The notes below the pieces were generated by a model, which did not search any database, was not told the origin of the DNA, and was given only the letters and a program-made list of their open reading frames with translations. The position numbers and the translations under genes are program-made. A stretch of DNA of 64,000 nt from Coniferiporia sulphurascens (taxonomy: Eukaryota; Basidiomycota; Agaricomycetes; Hymenochaetales; Hymenochaetaceae): assembly GCA_002794785.1 (NCBI GenBank), contig NBBA01000009.1, positions 248,001-312,000 of the forward strand, written 5' to 3'. The number at the start of each line of letters is the position of its first letter. Within the stretch, counting starts at the first letter, position 1. This document shows, piece by piece, positions 47,619 through 60,400 of this stretch.

Positions 47619-48701
47619 CTAATTTATCAAGTCGACTATAACGGGCTGGGGTGCGTCAGGTAAAGCCGCGTTGACAGAAACCATATCGAGCTCTTCGCTC
47701 CCGCCGTCAGCACGAGCGATCATACGCTTGTCAATTCTTGCGCCGTATGCCTCATGGATGTGCCCGAAGACGTGCAGACGGCAAGAATCCAACTCAAGTA
47801 AACGCGAAGACAGGTCCGCGCAACCTGCGCTCTTGCCACGTCGGGTTGTATCGAGAACACCTAGCGGGGGCGTGTGCGTCAAGAGGATTTCCACCTGTGA
47901 TGGGATCTGGGACCACTCGGCTAGTCGGAAAGTCTTCAGCTCTGCAACATAATTGATGGGTAAATGAAAGCAACTTACCCTTGGCATCTCCCCCCTGTGT
48001 ATATTGGAATGCACCTTCAACGTACAAAGGAGCCGCCTGTGGAGCCGTTTAGCCGTCGGATTTTTTGTTCGAACGCAAGACCCACCGGTGACCCATATAC
48101 CCTCCACCGCTTCCCTCGAGACGTAGTTATTACAGTCTGTTCGTGATCCAGGTATATTATCCCTGCGTCACGCACAGCCTCACTACGCATTAGTTCCCTG
48201 GATGCATCTACTTCCTGTGGGTACATCGGTGTTTACGAAGAAACTAGGAGAGCCTGGAGACTCTACCTCCGGCTCGAGTCCATAATTATTTGCACCGGCC
48301 TTCCAGGCAAGGTCCAAGGATAGCTGCCCGGGCAATAGCATGTCAGCACGTGTATTGTTGGGTCCTCCTCGTGCAACTGCTGACATCATGATTACCAGCA
48401 ATAATGCTATGGATTGAACGTTGGTCATTGAAGAGTTGAAGGGGTGATAAATTAAAGCGAATGTTCACATTTTAAGCTCATGAGGTAGCGTACGCAGCCA
48501 GTCAACTGTCTTGCGGAGGCGCTCGAATGTACCCCAGCTGCTGAGGTCGCCTGCGTGGAGAAGTATGTCGCCCGGGGGAATTTCGTAGCGCGTGGAAGAA
48601 TGCGTGTCAGATATGCAAACAAATCTTGTCCATTCCGGACCCAAAACAGCAGGCGGGTCGTCTAAAGGGTAGGAGGTATACACTCTAGCAGTGGCGGGCA
48701 T
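47619..48701 (-). CDS. Calcineurin-like metallophosphoesterase
   Basis: Two-metal phosphoesterase. Starts MPATARVYTSYPLDDPPAV at 48701. Metal-ligand motifs in order: CISDTHSS (D-x-H), HAGDLSSWG (GDx), AGNHD on a short exon reached by joining ...HELK to IIIAGNHD, then EILLTHTPPLG and FGHIHEAYG (GHxH). Exons between give LSLDLAWKAGANNYGLEPE and EVDASRELMRSEAVRDAGIIYLDHEQ. The protein ends DAPQPVIVDLIN. The layout resembles the MPPED1/239FB class and fungal relatives whose substrates are mostly unknown. It lies between the housekeeping genes RPC82 and SPT16 with no functional link evident. Confidence 0.87.
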
Positions 48702-49304
48702 ACTTATGGCGTATCATTGCAGTACAGTATAAAACTAAATATAGACCGATCAGGTGGCGGTACTTGTGACTGCTATCGTCATGTGATGCATAAAGTCACG
48801 CTTTTCAGTATTTGCAGGTATTCATACGGGAATGAAATCAGAGGCAGTCAAGCCAAGTTTTGATTTACCAAAACCATTTACAATATATAAGAGATCACAG
48901 AGAAATAATAATGTAGGAATTCCAAGCGATGTAATAATTTGAACACCCAAATTGGAATTCGGCGTTCATTAGTGTATTGAAGCTCTGAAGTTCTCGGGGC
49001 ACTTAGCTATCATAAGGAAGCGCCTGTTAGCGTAATATTCCGTAGTAAGAACCTGTACGATCCATGGGGCATGTCCGTGGCGCAATATCAAGGGAGAAAG
49101 AGCAGGAGATCTAGAGGTCTCTTGCGCGTCTGTCACGTGCCTTGGGTACATTTAATTGTGACGAGGTGACGACGCGCCATAACGCGTGACTATTCGTGAG
49201 GACACCACAGACAGCCCGGCTTACAACTTCAAGAGTAGTGCCTCCTAGTTGCCACTCACGCAGACGCTCTTCATTTCCTCGACGTCGCAACCACCCGCGA
49301 CGCC
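48702..49304. other. Divergent intergenic region
   Basis: About 600 bp between the metallophosphoesterase and SPT16 starts. It includes AT-rich sequence at 48830-48960. No gene seen; the promoters of both genes should be here. Confidence 0.45.
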
Positions 49305-52300
49305 ATGCCGTCCGTACAGCTCAATGTCGACCAGTTTAGTGCTCGTCTCAAGCATATTATCGACGCGTGGAACGTGCGTTATTTTCACCAATAATGTCAT
49401 TGCTTTTTGATCTAAGACACGGCACAGAGCGCTGGCAAAAACGACGACTACGAGTCTATCTCCGGCGCGGACGGTTTTCTGCTTTCCGCCGGGGATCCTG
49501 CAAGCTCCGATGAGCCCATTAGGAAGAGCGTCGCATTTCAGGTAAGTTGTGCATTTCCGCTACTTCAAAGCACATGAAATGACACTTCGTAGACATGGCT
49601 TCTGGGCTACGAATTTCCAACAACGCTATTTCTCTTTCGCAAAGACGGTGTTACCATCCTCACTTCTGAGAAAAAAGGTGACCTCGGTACCATATGGAGC
49701 GGACATTCTTGCCTAACTTTGATTACAGCTAAAATCCTTGCGCAACTCCAAACTGCAAGCTCAGTCGTTCCCATCCAGATTTTAGTACAGGCGAAACCGA
49801 AGGAACCGCCTACCGACGCGATACCGACCTTGGTGGGGATATATACCAAGCTCAAGCGAGTCGGTACCCTCGCCAAGGACAACGCATCGGGAAAGTTCAT
49901 TGACGAGTGGAACAAAGCTGTTAGCGAGGCCGAGACCAAACCTGAGATTGTGGACATAAGCCCGGCTGTGTCGACTCTTCTTTCCGTCAAGGATGAGGAG
50001 GAGCTCGTATGTTCCGCTGATGTTTCACCCGAATGATATTTGTGGCTTACTCTTTGTTAGAAATTTACACGTATCACGAGCAACTTGACTTCAACGTTAC
50101 TCAACCATCACATCGCTCCGAAACTTGAGACAATCCTTGACAGAGAAGCGAAGATAACACATGATGCTTTCGCGGCTCAAATTGAAGCGAGACTTGGCAC
50201 GGGCGAAGGCGACAATGCCCGAGGGCCTGATATGAAAGTTTGGAGTAAAGGTCGTGGGCTCAATGATGTAAGCTGCTTTCTATCACATTCATCTCTTTAG
50301 ACCATAAATAAACCTTTTTGGATGTCTATAAGGTTGACTGGGATTCAACGGAGTTCTGCTATGCACCTATTATACAATCAAGAGGCACCAAATCTGGCTA
50401 CGATCTGCGGTCCAACGCCGAGTCATCTACGGATCTGATGGCTCACAAAGGTGTACTTCTGGTGGCGGTCGGCATGCGTTACAAGGGCTACTGCGCAAAT
50501 GTTGGGAGGACATTCGTTGTAGATCCCACGAAGGTGGGTTCCCTAGTAAAATGGGGTACGGTCGGTCGTGGCATCTTACTTCTACCCCGCAGGAACAAGA
50601 GGCCGTTTATGCACTCCTTGTTTCGTTGCAAGCTGACCTTCTTCACAAGCTGAAAGACGGAGTAGTCGCTCGTGACGTTTACATGCATGCTGTCTCGTAT
50701 ATCAGGGAGAAGAAGCCTGAGTTAGAGAAGCATTTCGTAAAAAACATCGGATTCTCAGTGCGCGATCATTTGGGCTAATGTGGCTTATTTGATCTTAGAC
50801 TGACTATGCGTGTTAGATGGGCATGGAGTTCCGGGACTCTGCATACATTATTTCGGCGAAAAATGGGCGGATCCTCAAGACGAATATGATATTCAACCTG
50901 TCGCTTGGCTTCACAGACCTTGACGAAGAGGGTGGGAAGAAGTGCGTCTACTACGACGAACATAAGACTTCTTATGTTTTATTTACCGGCTTTGGTATAG
51001 GTACTCGATGCTTCTTATCGACACCGTGAAAATCGATCATGAAAGGGGAATTTGCCTTACTGATTGCATCAAGCAATCTAAGGATGTCCTTTTTTTCTTG
51101 AACTCACAGTCCGACGAGGAAGATGAAAAAGCAAAGGCCAAGTCATCAAAAAAGCCGCCTATCAAACCGCTTAACGGTCACGGCTCTCCAGCAAAGAACA
51201 AAGTTGCTGGTGGGAAGGTTCTTAGAAACAAGACTCGAAGTGCGGCGCAAGAAGATGTTGTTATGACAACCGCAGCTCGTATTGCGGAACATCAACGAGA
51301 GCTGCATGCATCTCGGCAGAGAGAAGGCCTAGTAAAGTATTCAGAAGAAGGACAGGGTACAGGCAATAAGGAGGGTAAAGGGTGGAAACGCTTTCAAAGT
51401 TATAAAGGGGAAGCAGGCTTGCCAAAGGAGGTTGAGAACATGCGCGTGAGTGTGACACTAATTTCATAATGGGCCCTTGCACTGACGCCCGAGAAGATAT
51501 ATGTCGATCGTAAGGCTCAAACTGTTGTATTGCCCGTTCATGGGTTTGCGGTGCCGTTTCACATCAATACGATTAAGAATGCTAGCAAAAATGACGAAGG
51601 CGAGTTCACATACCTCCGGATCAACTTCCAAAGTCCCGGTCAGCTTGCCGGAAAGAAAGAAGACACGGTAATAGCTCAGCAGATTTCACCCGATGGTTCA
51701 GTCTTAACTAAAAGAGGTCTTTAGCCTTTCGAGGACCCGGATGCGACCTTCATCCGCTCGGTCACATATCGTTCCGCGGATGGGCACAGGTTTGATACTG
51801 TTTTCAAGCAGATCACTGAACTCAAAAAGGAAGTGAACAAGCGTGAGCAGCAGAAGAAAGAAATGGCAGATGTCATTGAGCAAGATACGCTGGTCGAGGT
51901 GAAGAGGAGTCGCCCCCTAAAGCTACCTGAAGTCTTTATTCGTCCTGCGACAGACGGCAAACGCTTACCTGGTGAGGTTGAGATTCATCAGAATGGTATT
52001 AGGTACCAGTCAATGGGATCGCATAAGATCGGTGCGTACCTTAAAACACTGTCCTAATCCTGTTCATCACTAAATACGGGGTATGACATAGATGTCCTTT
52101 TCAGTAACATAAAACACCTTTTTTTCCAGCCATGCGACCACGAACTACTGGTGATCATTCATATACATTTGAAGTCACCGATTATGGTGGGCAAGAAGAA
52201 AGCAAAGGTGTGTGTTTCTCCCCATTCCAGTCGACTTTTTCTTACTGGTTGTGCCAGGACGTTCAATTTTATCGCGAAGCGTCCGATGTACAGTTTGATG

Positions 52301-53416
52301 AAACGGGGAACCGCAAGAGGAAATATAGATACGGGGACGAAGATGAAATTGAACTAGAGCAGCAGGAAAGGAAAAGGAGACAGGCACTGAACAAAGAATT
52401 CAAACACTTTGCCGAGAAGATCGCTGAGGCATCCACGGCGTCAGTAAGTGTTCGGCAATATACTTTAATTGGTGACCATGCAATAAACGACTTTGATTAG
52501 ACTGGGGACACACTAGAAGCGGACATTCCCTTCCGTGAATTAGGCTTCGAAGGCGTGCCTTTCCGAACTAACGTTAGATTGCAACCGACAACGGAGTGTT
52601 TAGTTCATTTGACCGACCCGCCTTTCCTCGTTGTCACTCTCAGCGAGATTGAGATTGCATCATTAGAGCGTGTTCAGTTCGGACTGAAGCAGTTTGATAT
52701 GGTCCTCATTTTTTCGGACTTCACCCGTGCACCTTTGCAAATCAATTCCATCCCAAGCGCCCAGCTGGATGATGTGAAAAACTGGCTAGAGTAAGCATCT
52801 TTTCCACTCCGTCTGTTACTCAGTGTTTAAAGGGGTTTGTACCGGACAGCTCTGTTGAAATCCCGCTCAGTGAAGGGCCTGTGAACCTTAATTGGGGTCC
52901 GATTATGAAGACAATAAACGAGAGCCCTTACGACTTCTTCCAGCAAGGTGGCTGGAGCTTCTTAGGCGGTACTGGCATCGGCTCAGATGAAAGCGATGCT
53001 GATGGCTCCAGTTCGGAATCGGAGTTTGCTGCAGAAACAGATGATCTTGTAGAATCGGAAAGCGAAGCCTCTGCAAGCGACTTCGATGACTCGGACGCAA
53101 GCGATGATTCCGGTAGTGCCTCCTCCTTCGATGAAGGAGACTCCAGCGGTAGGATTTCTCCTTGATAATATAATTATGGCCTGACTTACCATTCCAATTT
53201 ACAGGCGATGATTGGGACGAATTAGAGAGAAAGGCAGCGAAATGTAAGACCCTTCTATTATGTCGGCTCCGAAACCATTGTGCTAATTTCTTTTATCCAG
53301 CCGACAAGAAAAAGGCAGAGACGAACGGCAGAGGAGATGATTCTGACTCCGACGCTGATAGACCGAAGAAGAAAAAACCTGTCGCAAAGGTGAATGGGAA
53401 GAAGGGGAAGCGGTAG
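49305..53416 (+). CDS. SPT16: FACT complex subunit SPT16
   Basis: Histone chaperone subunit that, with Pob3, reorganises nucleosomes during transcription and replication. Starts [19 protein letters not shown] at 49305. The N-terminal aminopeptidase-like domain follows ([57 protein letters not shown]). The dimerisation and middle domains contain [57 protein letters not shown] and [18 protein letters not shown]. The core ends [18 protein letters not shown] and [20 protein letters not shown] long acidic tail ([19 protein letters not shown]) and a short basic end ([16 protein letters not shown]) close it. At least 14 introns. The frame looks complete. Confidence 0.95.
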
Positions 53417-53655
53417 AGGCATGTCAGGCGCTCTTGGTCCGTTTTTTGAATACTTTGCTATGTAGCTTGCGGTCCAAGTCTTTCCTTTATTTAATTCTCT
53501 ATCTCGCCGCTGCTTGCATTACAAGCCCCTAGGCTGTTACTTTGCTATATATGTTACATTTCTGTCTTATATCTTACGTAGTAATCGACATTCGGCTTTA
53601 GCCGATCCTTTTTTCTGGCTGATTCCGGAATCCATCCCCAGTCGGTTGGACACCT

Positions 53656-55025
53656 ATGGCTGACTCGGATCGAGAAATGCCAGTAGCAAACCTTGAGATA
53701 CTACGAGATTTCGCCTTCGAGCGCATATTAAATGAAGGTGAGATCAGAACGTGCTCCCAGACACATACTTCACTAATACTTCGCGCGTACTGTACATCAT
53801 AAGATACTGCCTCTCAGACCACAACATTGCTCGGCACTTTGCAGAATAGTACTGGTGCTTCGCGCTCTACGGCAATATTGAGGATTGAAAGAACGGCACT
53901 ACCAAGCGGCTTAGAGCAGATTTTGCCTGACGTGCTTCAGAGCACTAAGCTCGTTGAATCTAACGATATAGTCAGCTTCTTCACTACTATCTTCTACTAT
54001 CGTCTTTCTTTTTCCCTCCTTTCTATAACCACAACCAACCAGATATGTCTTGCACATAGTATCATTGGCTACTTGCATGGTTCTCAAAGCATGAAGATGT
54101 CCCGGATGTAAAAATAAACGTTATTTGTCCAGCGACTGAGGTGCATGTACGCAAGGTCGGTCTTTCGAAGTACACACATGACTTTGTCTGATCTTGATGA
54201 TTTTTAGTACTCGAAGCAAACTATAATAATGGTTAAGGAGACACCGGAACTCTATGAGCAAATAGTCAAGCCGTTCATTCAAGCTTTCCCTCCATCACGG
54301 ACCCAATGGTTCTCCTTTCCCCGCCACTCCGCCGACGCTAGTATGGGATTTAATCTCGTGTGATGTTCACAGGATCGAAGACATACTCTCCGGTAGATCG
54401 GAAGCAGACAAAGTCTTATATAAAGATGATTCTCCTTCAAAAGGCTTTTTAATACTTCCGGATATGAAGTGGGATCTTTCGAATACCTCATCGCTCTATC
54501 TTGTCGCGCTCGTCCTCAGACACGACATACGTTCGCTAAGGGACTTGAGAAAAGAGCACCTGCCTATGCTAGAGGACATACATAGGCAAGCGAAACGTAT
54601 CGTGAAAGAAAGGTGGGGCCTGTGTGAGGGGAGCTTGCGCTTTTACGTGCACTACCAACCCTCTTATTGTACGCCCTTCATTTTCATTCTGGCATACATT
54701 TCACTCACCGTTTTAAACTTCCGGAAGACCACTTCCATGTGCATATAGTCAATGCAAACTATACTAGCATCCCTGGTATGACTGTTGGACAGGCTCATCT
54801 CCTGGAGGACCTGATGTCGCTGGTGAGTACATTTGACATCTGGTACACACTCCTCCTGCTTATTAGCCATCTATCGATTTCTTCTTAAAATACACAATCG
54901 TCTAGATCGAGTTGAGTCCATTGGAAGGCCCCTCAATTCTGGAACGCATGACCTTCAGTTATGGATTAGGTGAACAACATGGGCTGTTTGAGGGCATGAA
55001 AACTGCGCAAACTAGTTTACCGTAA
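53656..55025 (+). CDS. DCS1: Scavenger mRNA decapping enzyme (DcpS/Dcs1, HIT superfamily)
   Basis: Hydrolyses the m7GpppN cap left after 3'-to-5' mRNA decay. Starts MADSDREMPVANLEILRDFAFERIL at 53656. Later exons give STAILRIERTAL, YHWLLAWFSKHEDVPDVKINVICPATEVHVRK, YSKQTIIMVKETPELYEQIV, IEDILSGRSEADKVLYKD, FLILPDMKWDLSNTSSLYLVALVLR, LRKEHLPMLEDI and the HIT triad HFHVHIVNANY at about 54732. The end is YGLGEQHGLFEGMKTAQTSLP. All exon joins I tried keep frame. The gene follows SPT16 on the same strand after about 240 bp. Confidence 0.92.
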
Positions 55026-55220
55026 TCTGTACTTACATTATGTTGAATTGAATCGAATAATGTTCCGTGGTTTTTTATTAATAAGAAACGACGAGCCGCC
55101 GATTCAGGGCGTACCTATTCTTCTATATTTAGCTGATGGACTTCCTTTTTTGATTTTCGATACGACCGCAAGTATACTGCCAGACAGCCACTCTCTTCGA
55201 CCCGCCTCGTCCCAAGTGCC

Positions 55221-55550
55221 ATGCGAGCAACTTTACCCCGCCTCATTGCTATTCTTCCGCGCGGCGAGGTTCCGAAGCGGTTCCAGGGGCGCATTATTCC
55301 GCCCTTGCTACGTCCAGACGAGCAACACGCGACGGCGACACTCATTGACCATCTCAACGCGCGGAAAGAGGAGGTCACCAAGGCTTACTCTTCTGCACAA
55401 CAGAAGGCGCAAGAGACTGGCGCACTGACAGTCGATGCCCAGAAATGGCCCACGAACTTGCGTGTCGAGCCGGTCATTAAGCGTGATGCGTTTGCGAAAG
55501 TCTCGAAAGATGTACGCATGCAGCTCAAGGAGGCGCTCAAGGAGCGGTAA
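55221..55550 (+). CDS. Small protein of unknown function (109 aa), possibly mitochondrial
   Basis: Single-exon frame, MRATLPRLIAILPRGEVPKRFQG...RMQLKEALKER. Third positions are strongly G/C, which supports real coding. The N-terminus has Arg and hydrophobic residues without acids for about 15 residues, compatible with a mitochondrial presequence. The rest is basic and helical, ending in a charged helix. Size and charge would suit a mitochondrial ribosomal protein, but I do not recognise the family. Confidence 0.6.
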   Translation: MRATLPRLIAILPRGEVPKRFQGRIIPPLLRPDEQHATATLIDHLNARKEEVTKAYSSAQQKAQETGALTVDAQKWPTNLRVEPVIKRDAFAKVSKDVRMQLKEALKER

Positions 55551-55835
55551 AGAGGGAAAACGCATACGCTGGGTAGGTAGGTTCCTCTTGTAAACAGCGG
55601 GTTGTCCAACTCATATATTGATTCCAACGCTGTTTTTACAGTATGGCGCAATAAAGGATGACCAGCAACCGACACGAGACTACCCCCACACCATTTTTGG
55701 ATTTTTTATCTACGAAGGGGGTCCCGTTTATCGATACAGCAAGTCATGATATTCGAGATGTGTCAGGGATAAATTACAGTCCGTATAATAAATAATGGTC
55801 TACAATGCCCTTTGGAGGTGGAGGGCACCAGCGTT

Positions 55836-57217
55836 CTACTCAATCGCAACCCCTTTGCGACCCTCTTCTATGACACGCTCGACCAGTTCACTGTACCTTT
55901 GCGGCCATTGTAAATGAATAGCGTGTCCTGTCTTTTCAAAAACGAGGTATTCGGCCTCGGGCATGTTCTCCTTGATATATTTGCTATTCCGTGGGTCCAC
56001 GAGGTGATCAACATCACCAGTAACCACAAGTACTTTGGGTATGGACTGCGAAATTTTGCGCAGGCGGTCTGGAGTTACCCTGTGCGTTAAACCGGCACAC
56101 ATCTGCGAAATAGCGCCTATCGGAGATTGCACGCGAGTAGCGGTTATTCGTCTGTAGTATTTCTGGTAATGGTTCAGGTGCAAGATTTAACTTTTAGGTC
56201 TATTCGGTGAAGAATCAGTGACCCTACCTCAACCTGTATCTCTCTGTTTGTACGATTTTGTGCGTCGCCTTCAGCTTTTGCATTAAGCCAAGTTTCTGGA
56301 AACACCATGTCCAAAAGGATGGGTACTTTTTGTACCGGGTCTGACATGGTCAGAAGCCTACGAGGAGTTGTCACAAGGTGCGCGTCAAGAGGGATCTCAG
56401 TGATAGTATACCTTGCTAAGGACGAAAAACCTTTCCACTAATTATGAAGAGTCAGTTTGGGCGGTAAATTCCTTTGGTACAGCACTGACCGGGGGAAGGT
56501 TTGACCACGCCCAACCACCGGCGGTGGTGACTGTCAGAGTCAGTGAGACGATTCGACCAGGGATTCTACTAGCCAATTCTTGCAATACGAAGGCCATGTG
56601 AGCACCGGACCTGCGGGTAAAGCCTGCTTGACATACCCATCGCAATCATTCCTCCCAGACTTGTGCCGACGACGTGTAACTCTCTTTCTTTAGTCCAGCC
56701 GATATACTCAAGGAGGGCTATGACATCCTCGGCCATACCAGAAGTGCTGTAATCCGAGCCCGAGTCAGTCCATAACACCTTTAAGCAAAGCGAAGAGAGC
56801 CAATGCTCACGAATAAGGTCCCCTTGGAGTGCCACTATTACCCACGCCCCTGTTGTCGAACGCTAAGATTGAGTACTTTCCCGAGCGTCCGAAGTACTCT
56901 ACTTGAGGCTCCCATGAAAATGATGTGCTGTTTAACCTGGAGGTGTACATGCAGTGCACATTTTAGAGGTCAGCTTCATCTGTTTTGCCATATAAACGGC
57001 TGAACAAGATCGCACAGCTACGTTAGCGGTACACGTACCCCATAACGAAGAGGACCTTCTCAGGCCCAGATCCATGCTGTTCAAAGTAAAGCGAGTGACT
57101 TTCGAGAGGGTCACTGGATTGACCACGCAACCGTGTTACCGGACACAGGCCTTTCCGCACAAGACTAGTTGGATCAAAAATAGTTGCGAGAGAGCTTCCA
57201 TCGACGTCTTTGGGCAT
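55836..57217 (-). CDS. Alpha/beta-hydrolase fold protein
   Basis: Serine hydrolase of unknown substrate, start MPKDVDGSSLATIFDPTSLV at 57217. The fold reads SLYFEQHGSGPEKVLFVMG, SFSWEPQVEYFGRSGKYSILAFDNRGVG, then MAEDVIALLEYIGW and the nucleophile elbow VGTSLGGMIAM. Later exons give ELASRIPGRIVSLTLTVTTAGG, LTMSDPVQKVPILLDMVFPETW, the acid loop VVTGDVDHLVDP and the catalytic His in FEKTGHAIHLQWP. Five or more small introns. It is divergent from HRQ1 with only 192 bp between starts. No specific class (epoxide hydrolase, esterase) can be claimed. Confidence 0.88.
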
Positions 57218-57409
57218 GTTGTCGACCTCGGTATCCTAAGAGTGAGTGGGGTCGTGTAATGATACTTCAAAACCTGTGCGGCAGTGCACGGACTGTCGAC
57301 AGGCCATCATAGCGCACGGACACGTGATTACGCGCTGCGTTATTTATTAGGAAGGCCTCATTAAAAATATCCGAGACGCCACTCACTGGACGCTTTACGG
57401 ATTTTGGCC

Positions 57410-60400
57410 ATGGAGGAGGATTCTATGGACTTGGAAGATACAGTCGAAGGTAACCAACTGAAGAAGCGCAGAAGGTGCTCTCGCGTAATGCCAGAGGATC
57501 AAGGTGGAACCAAGAAAGCTCGCGTCAGTAGCAAAGGGAAAGGGAAACAGCGGGAACAGGATGAATGGCCTGAATACTTTACCGATGTGCGTGGATGAAT
57601 TGAATTTCGTAATGATTGTGGACTCAATCTATTGCTATGCAATTCAACAATACAGTTGTACAAGGTTCTCAGTCATTTATTGAATTTCGTGATTACTAAC
57701 CATACCGACTTCAATCACAACATTAGATATTCAAGGCAAACGAGTTCACCATCGTAATATACAATTCACCGGTCGCTGATTTTTTCATATTGTTAAGGCC
57801 CTCAACACTGTTCTTGCTTTTTGCTCTTCTCGGAAGCACTTGGCAATCACCTTCCCGGTCGTTCGTTCGTCTGTGGAAGCGCTCCTCAAACAGTAATACC
57901 CACTTCGTACCGACGCACTCGTAATCACATTTTGACTGTTTCCCTAGACCTCTTGAGCTTGAAAAAGTGGCTGAGCTTAAGTGCGTCTTTCCGCCAGCTC
58001 CCGACATGTAATAAAGCTTAAGGTGGTACAGGGCCCTATTGCCGGACCTCATTCGCTTCGCATACATTCCACACGACCAGTTGCGCATAAATGCTGAATC
58101 TCAGAACGATAACAACGTGCCCGGAAACAAGGGCAGAGGGAAATCCCCTGACTTCTTGTCGTTTTCTCGAGTTGAGCAAGGCGCTTCCGGGACAGTGCTC
58201 CACCAAGAGGATCACGTTCTTGTTCTAGACTTCGCCAGCAAAAAGGGTTCCGGGAAAGCACCAGCTAACCCCGCGTAAGAGCTGTCCCGAAATTTGGTAT
58301 GAAATGAATTGATGGGACATCCCTCTTAAGTTTCGCTTTTCAACTTCCCCCGTCTCTTACTCCCGCGGCTGTCAAGAAATTGATTGAGAAAAGAAATGAA
58401 CGGTTTGAGCACGCAGTCCGAGAGTGCGTGTCCTCCTTTGATGAATGCGCCTCGTGCGATATTCTTATACTGCAACCCAGGTTACTTCAAGCTACACCAG
58501 CATCTGAGGACCCTGTTCTTCTTGTCCAGTCTGCCGCACGAGATCATATCCCGGTAAACCCGCATGCAGCTGTCAAAAAAGAAGATTGGTCTTCGTCTTC
58601 TCGCCTTAAAAAAGTTCCAGATTCCAAGGATCGAGAGCTGATGGACAGCATCATTGAAAAAATAAAACTCTCGGATTGGTACAAAGACCAAATAGTCCAC
58701 AGAAGGGCTATCGTCGCGAAGGAAGGTCAGATAGGTACGTACGTTTGTCAAGCTCCACTCAGTGGTGTTTACGTTTCATTTTAAAGGAAGACTCTTGGTC
58801 CCGGTTTCGGATGCGATTATGCAAGCACTTCAGAAATCTAGAAAGATAACAGCTTTCTACATACATCAGGCAGTAGCAATCGATGCCGTGCGCGAGGGAA
58901 AAAACGTTATTGTATCCACGAGCACCGCTTCTGGTAAAAGTGTGATATATCAAGTTAGTCTGACGCAGTGACTGCAGTAGATGATCAGGCTGACAGTAAC
59001 TTGTTCATTAACAGGTTCCTATGCTAAGATTCCTAGAAGAAGACCCCGAAGCCACCGCCTTTTACATCTATCCAACAAAGGTCGGAATATTTGCTCCTCA
59101 CATTATGGCATTCAATCAATACCTTCTAGGCCCTTGCCCAGGACCAACGAGGAGCGCTTGAGCAGTTACTTTGGTCATGCCAAGGGTTGCAACATATCAA
59201 AGTTGCAAACTACGACGGTGATACGCCTACAGATCAGAGAACAGGCAAGCGTTTTAAAGTTCGGCGACGCAGAGTTCATAACGGAATTTGAGTTAGATAT
59301 TCGCGAGACTTCGTCGGTGATTTTCACCAATTTCGTAAGGCTGGAGTTCTACTGTGATCTGATTTATTAACAAGCCTGACCTATCCAACAGGATATGCTC
59401 CACGCCTCTATCCTGCCCCATGAGGACAAGTGGAGAAAGTGAATCCGCAATGTTTTGTCCAAGCTAGAAATTCTAACCCTTCCTAGTTTCTTTAGAAATC
59501 TAAGACTCGTGGCTGTCGACGAGCTTCACTATTACTCTGGGGTATTCGGGACGTACGTATGCTGTACACCACACGTAGTTCGTTCGTCTTTTCTCAATGT
59601 TGTTTCCACTTCCAGCCACGTAGCCTATATCATTCGTAGATTTCGCAGAGTCTGCGCGGCTGTCGGCAGTAAGTCTCACTAAGTCATACTTGGCGTCCAG
59701 TTCTAACGTGGCTTGCCAATGGCAGACAAACATGTTCGGTTCGTCTCATGTAGCGCAACAATATACAACCCTCTACAGCACATGGAGAGCATTTTCGGGA
59801 TTAGAGTGAGCATCAGTAGCTCCAATAACCAAGAGAAGTGCTTCACATGTCCACCAGGACGTCGAAGTCATCACCGAAGACGGTGCGCCTTCGGGTGACA
59901 AGGAGTTTCTTGTATGGAATCCCCCGCCGAATGACCCCATTGACCCATCGTTGGGACGTCGCAGCTCCCTAGCAGAAGCAACGGGTCTCATGCGCTATCT
60001 GATGAAGAAAGGTGTCAGGACGATTCTATTTTGTAAGGTAAGTGCCCGGCTTTTGGGTCCGCTTATAAAGTCTGATCGCCTACAAAGTTCAGGAAAATGT
60101 GCGAGCTGGTGAGCAAAATCTTCAGTCGGAATTAAGGCCACATGATTTAAAATGCACCAGGCCATGAAAGCTCTGCGGACGGACTTAAGTGCGGAAGGTC
60201 GTTCTGACATTCTGGAGCGTGTTAGGGCTTATCGCGGGGGTATGCAATTTACAGCGCTTCAACCTTTAAAAGACTTATGTCTCACTTTGTTTTTTCTTGA
60301 CAGGCTATTCTCAACACGTCAGTTACAGCATATCACAAGTGTCCGTAAGACGCTGACCTCCGTTCAGGATCGTCGTGCAATTGAGCAAAAGGCATTCTCT

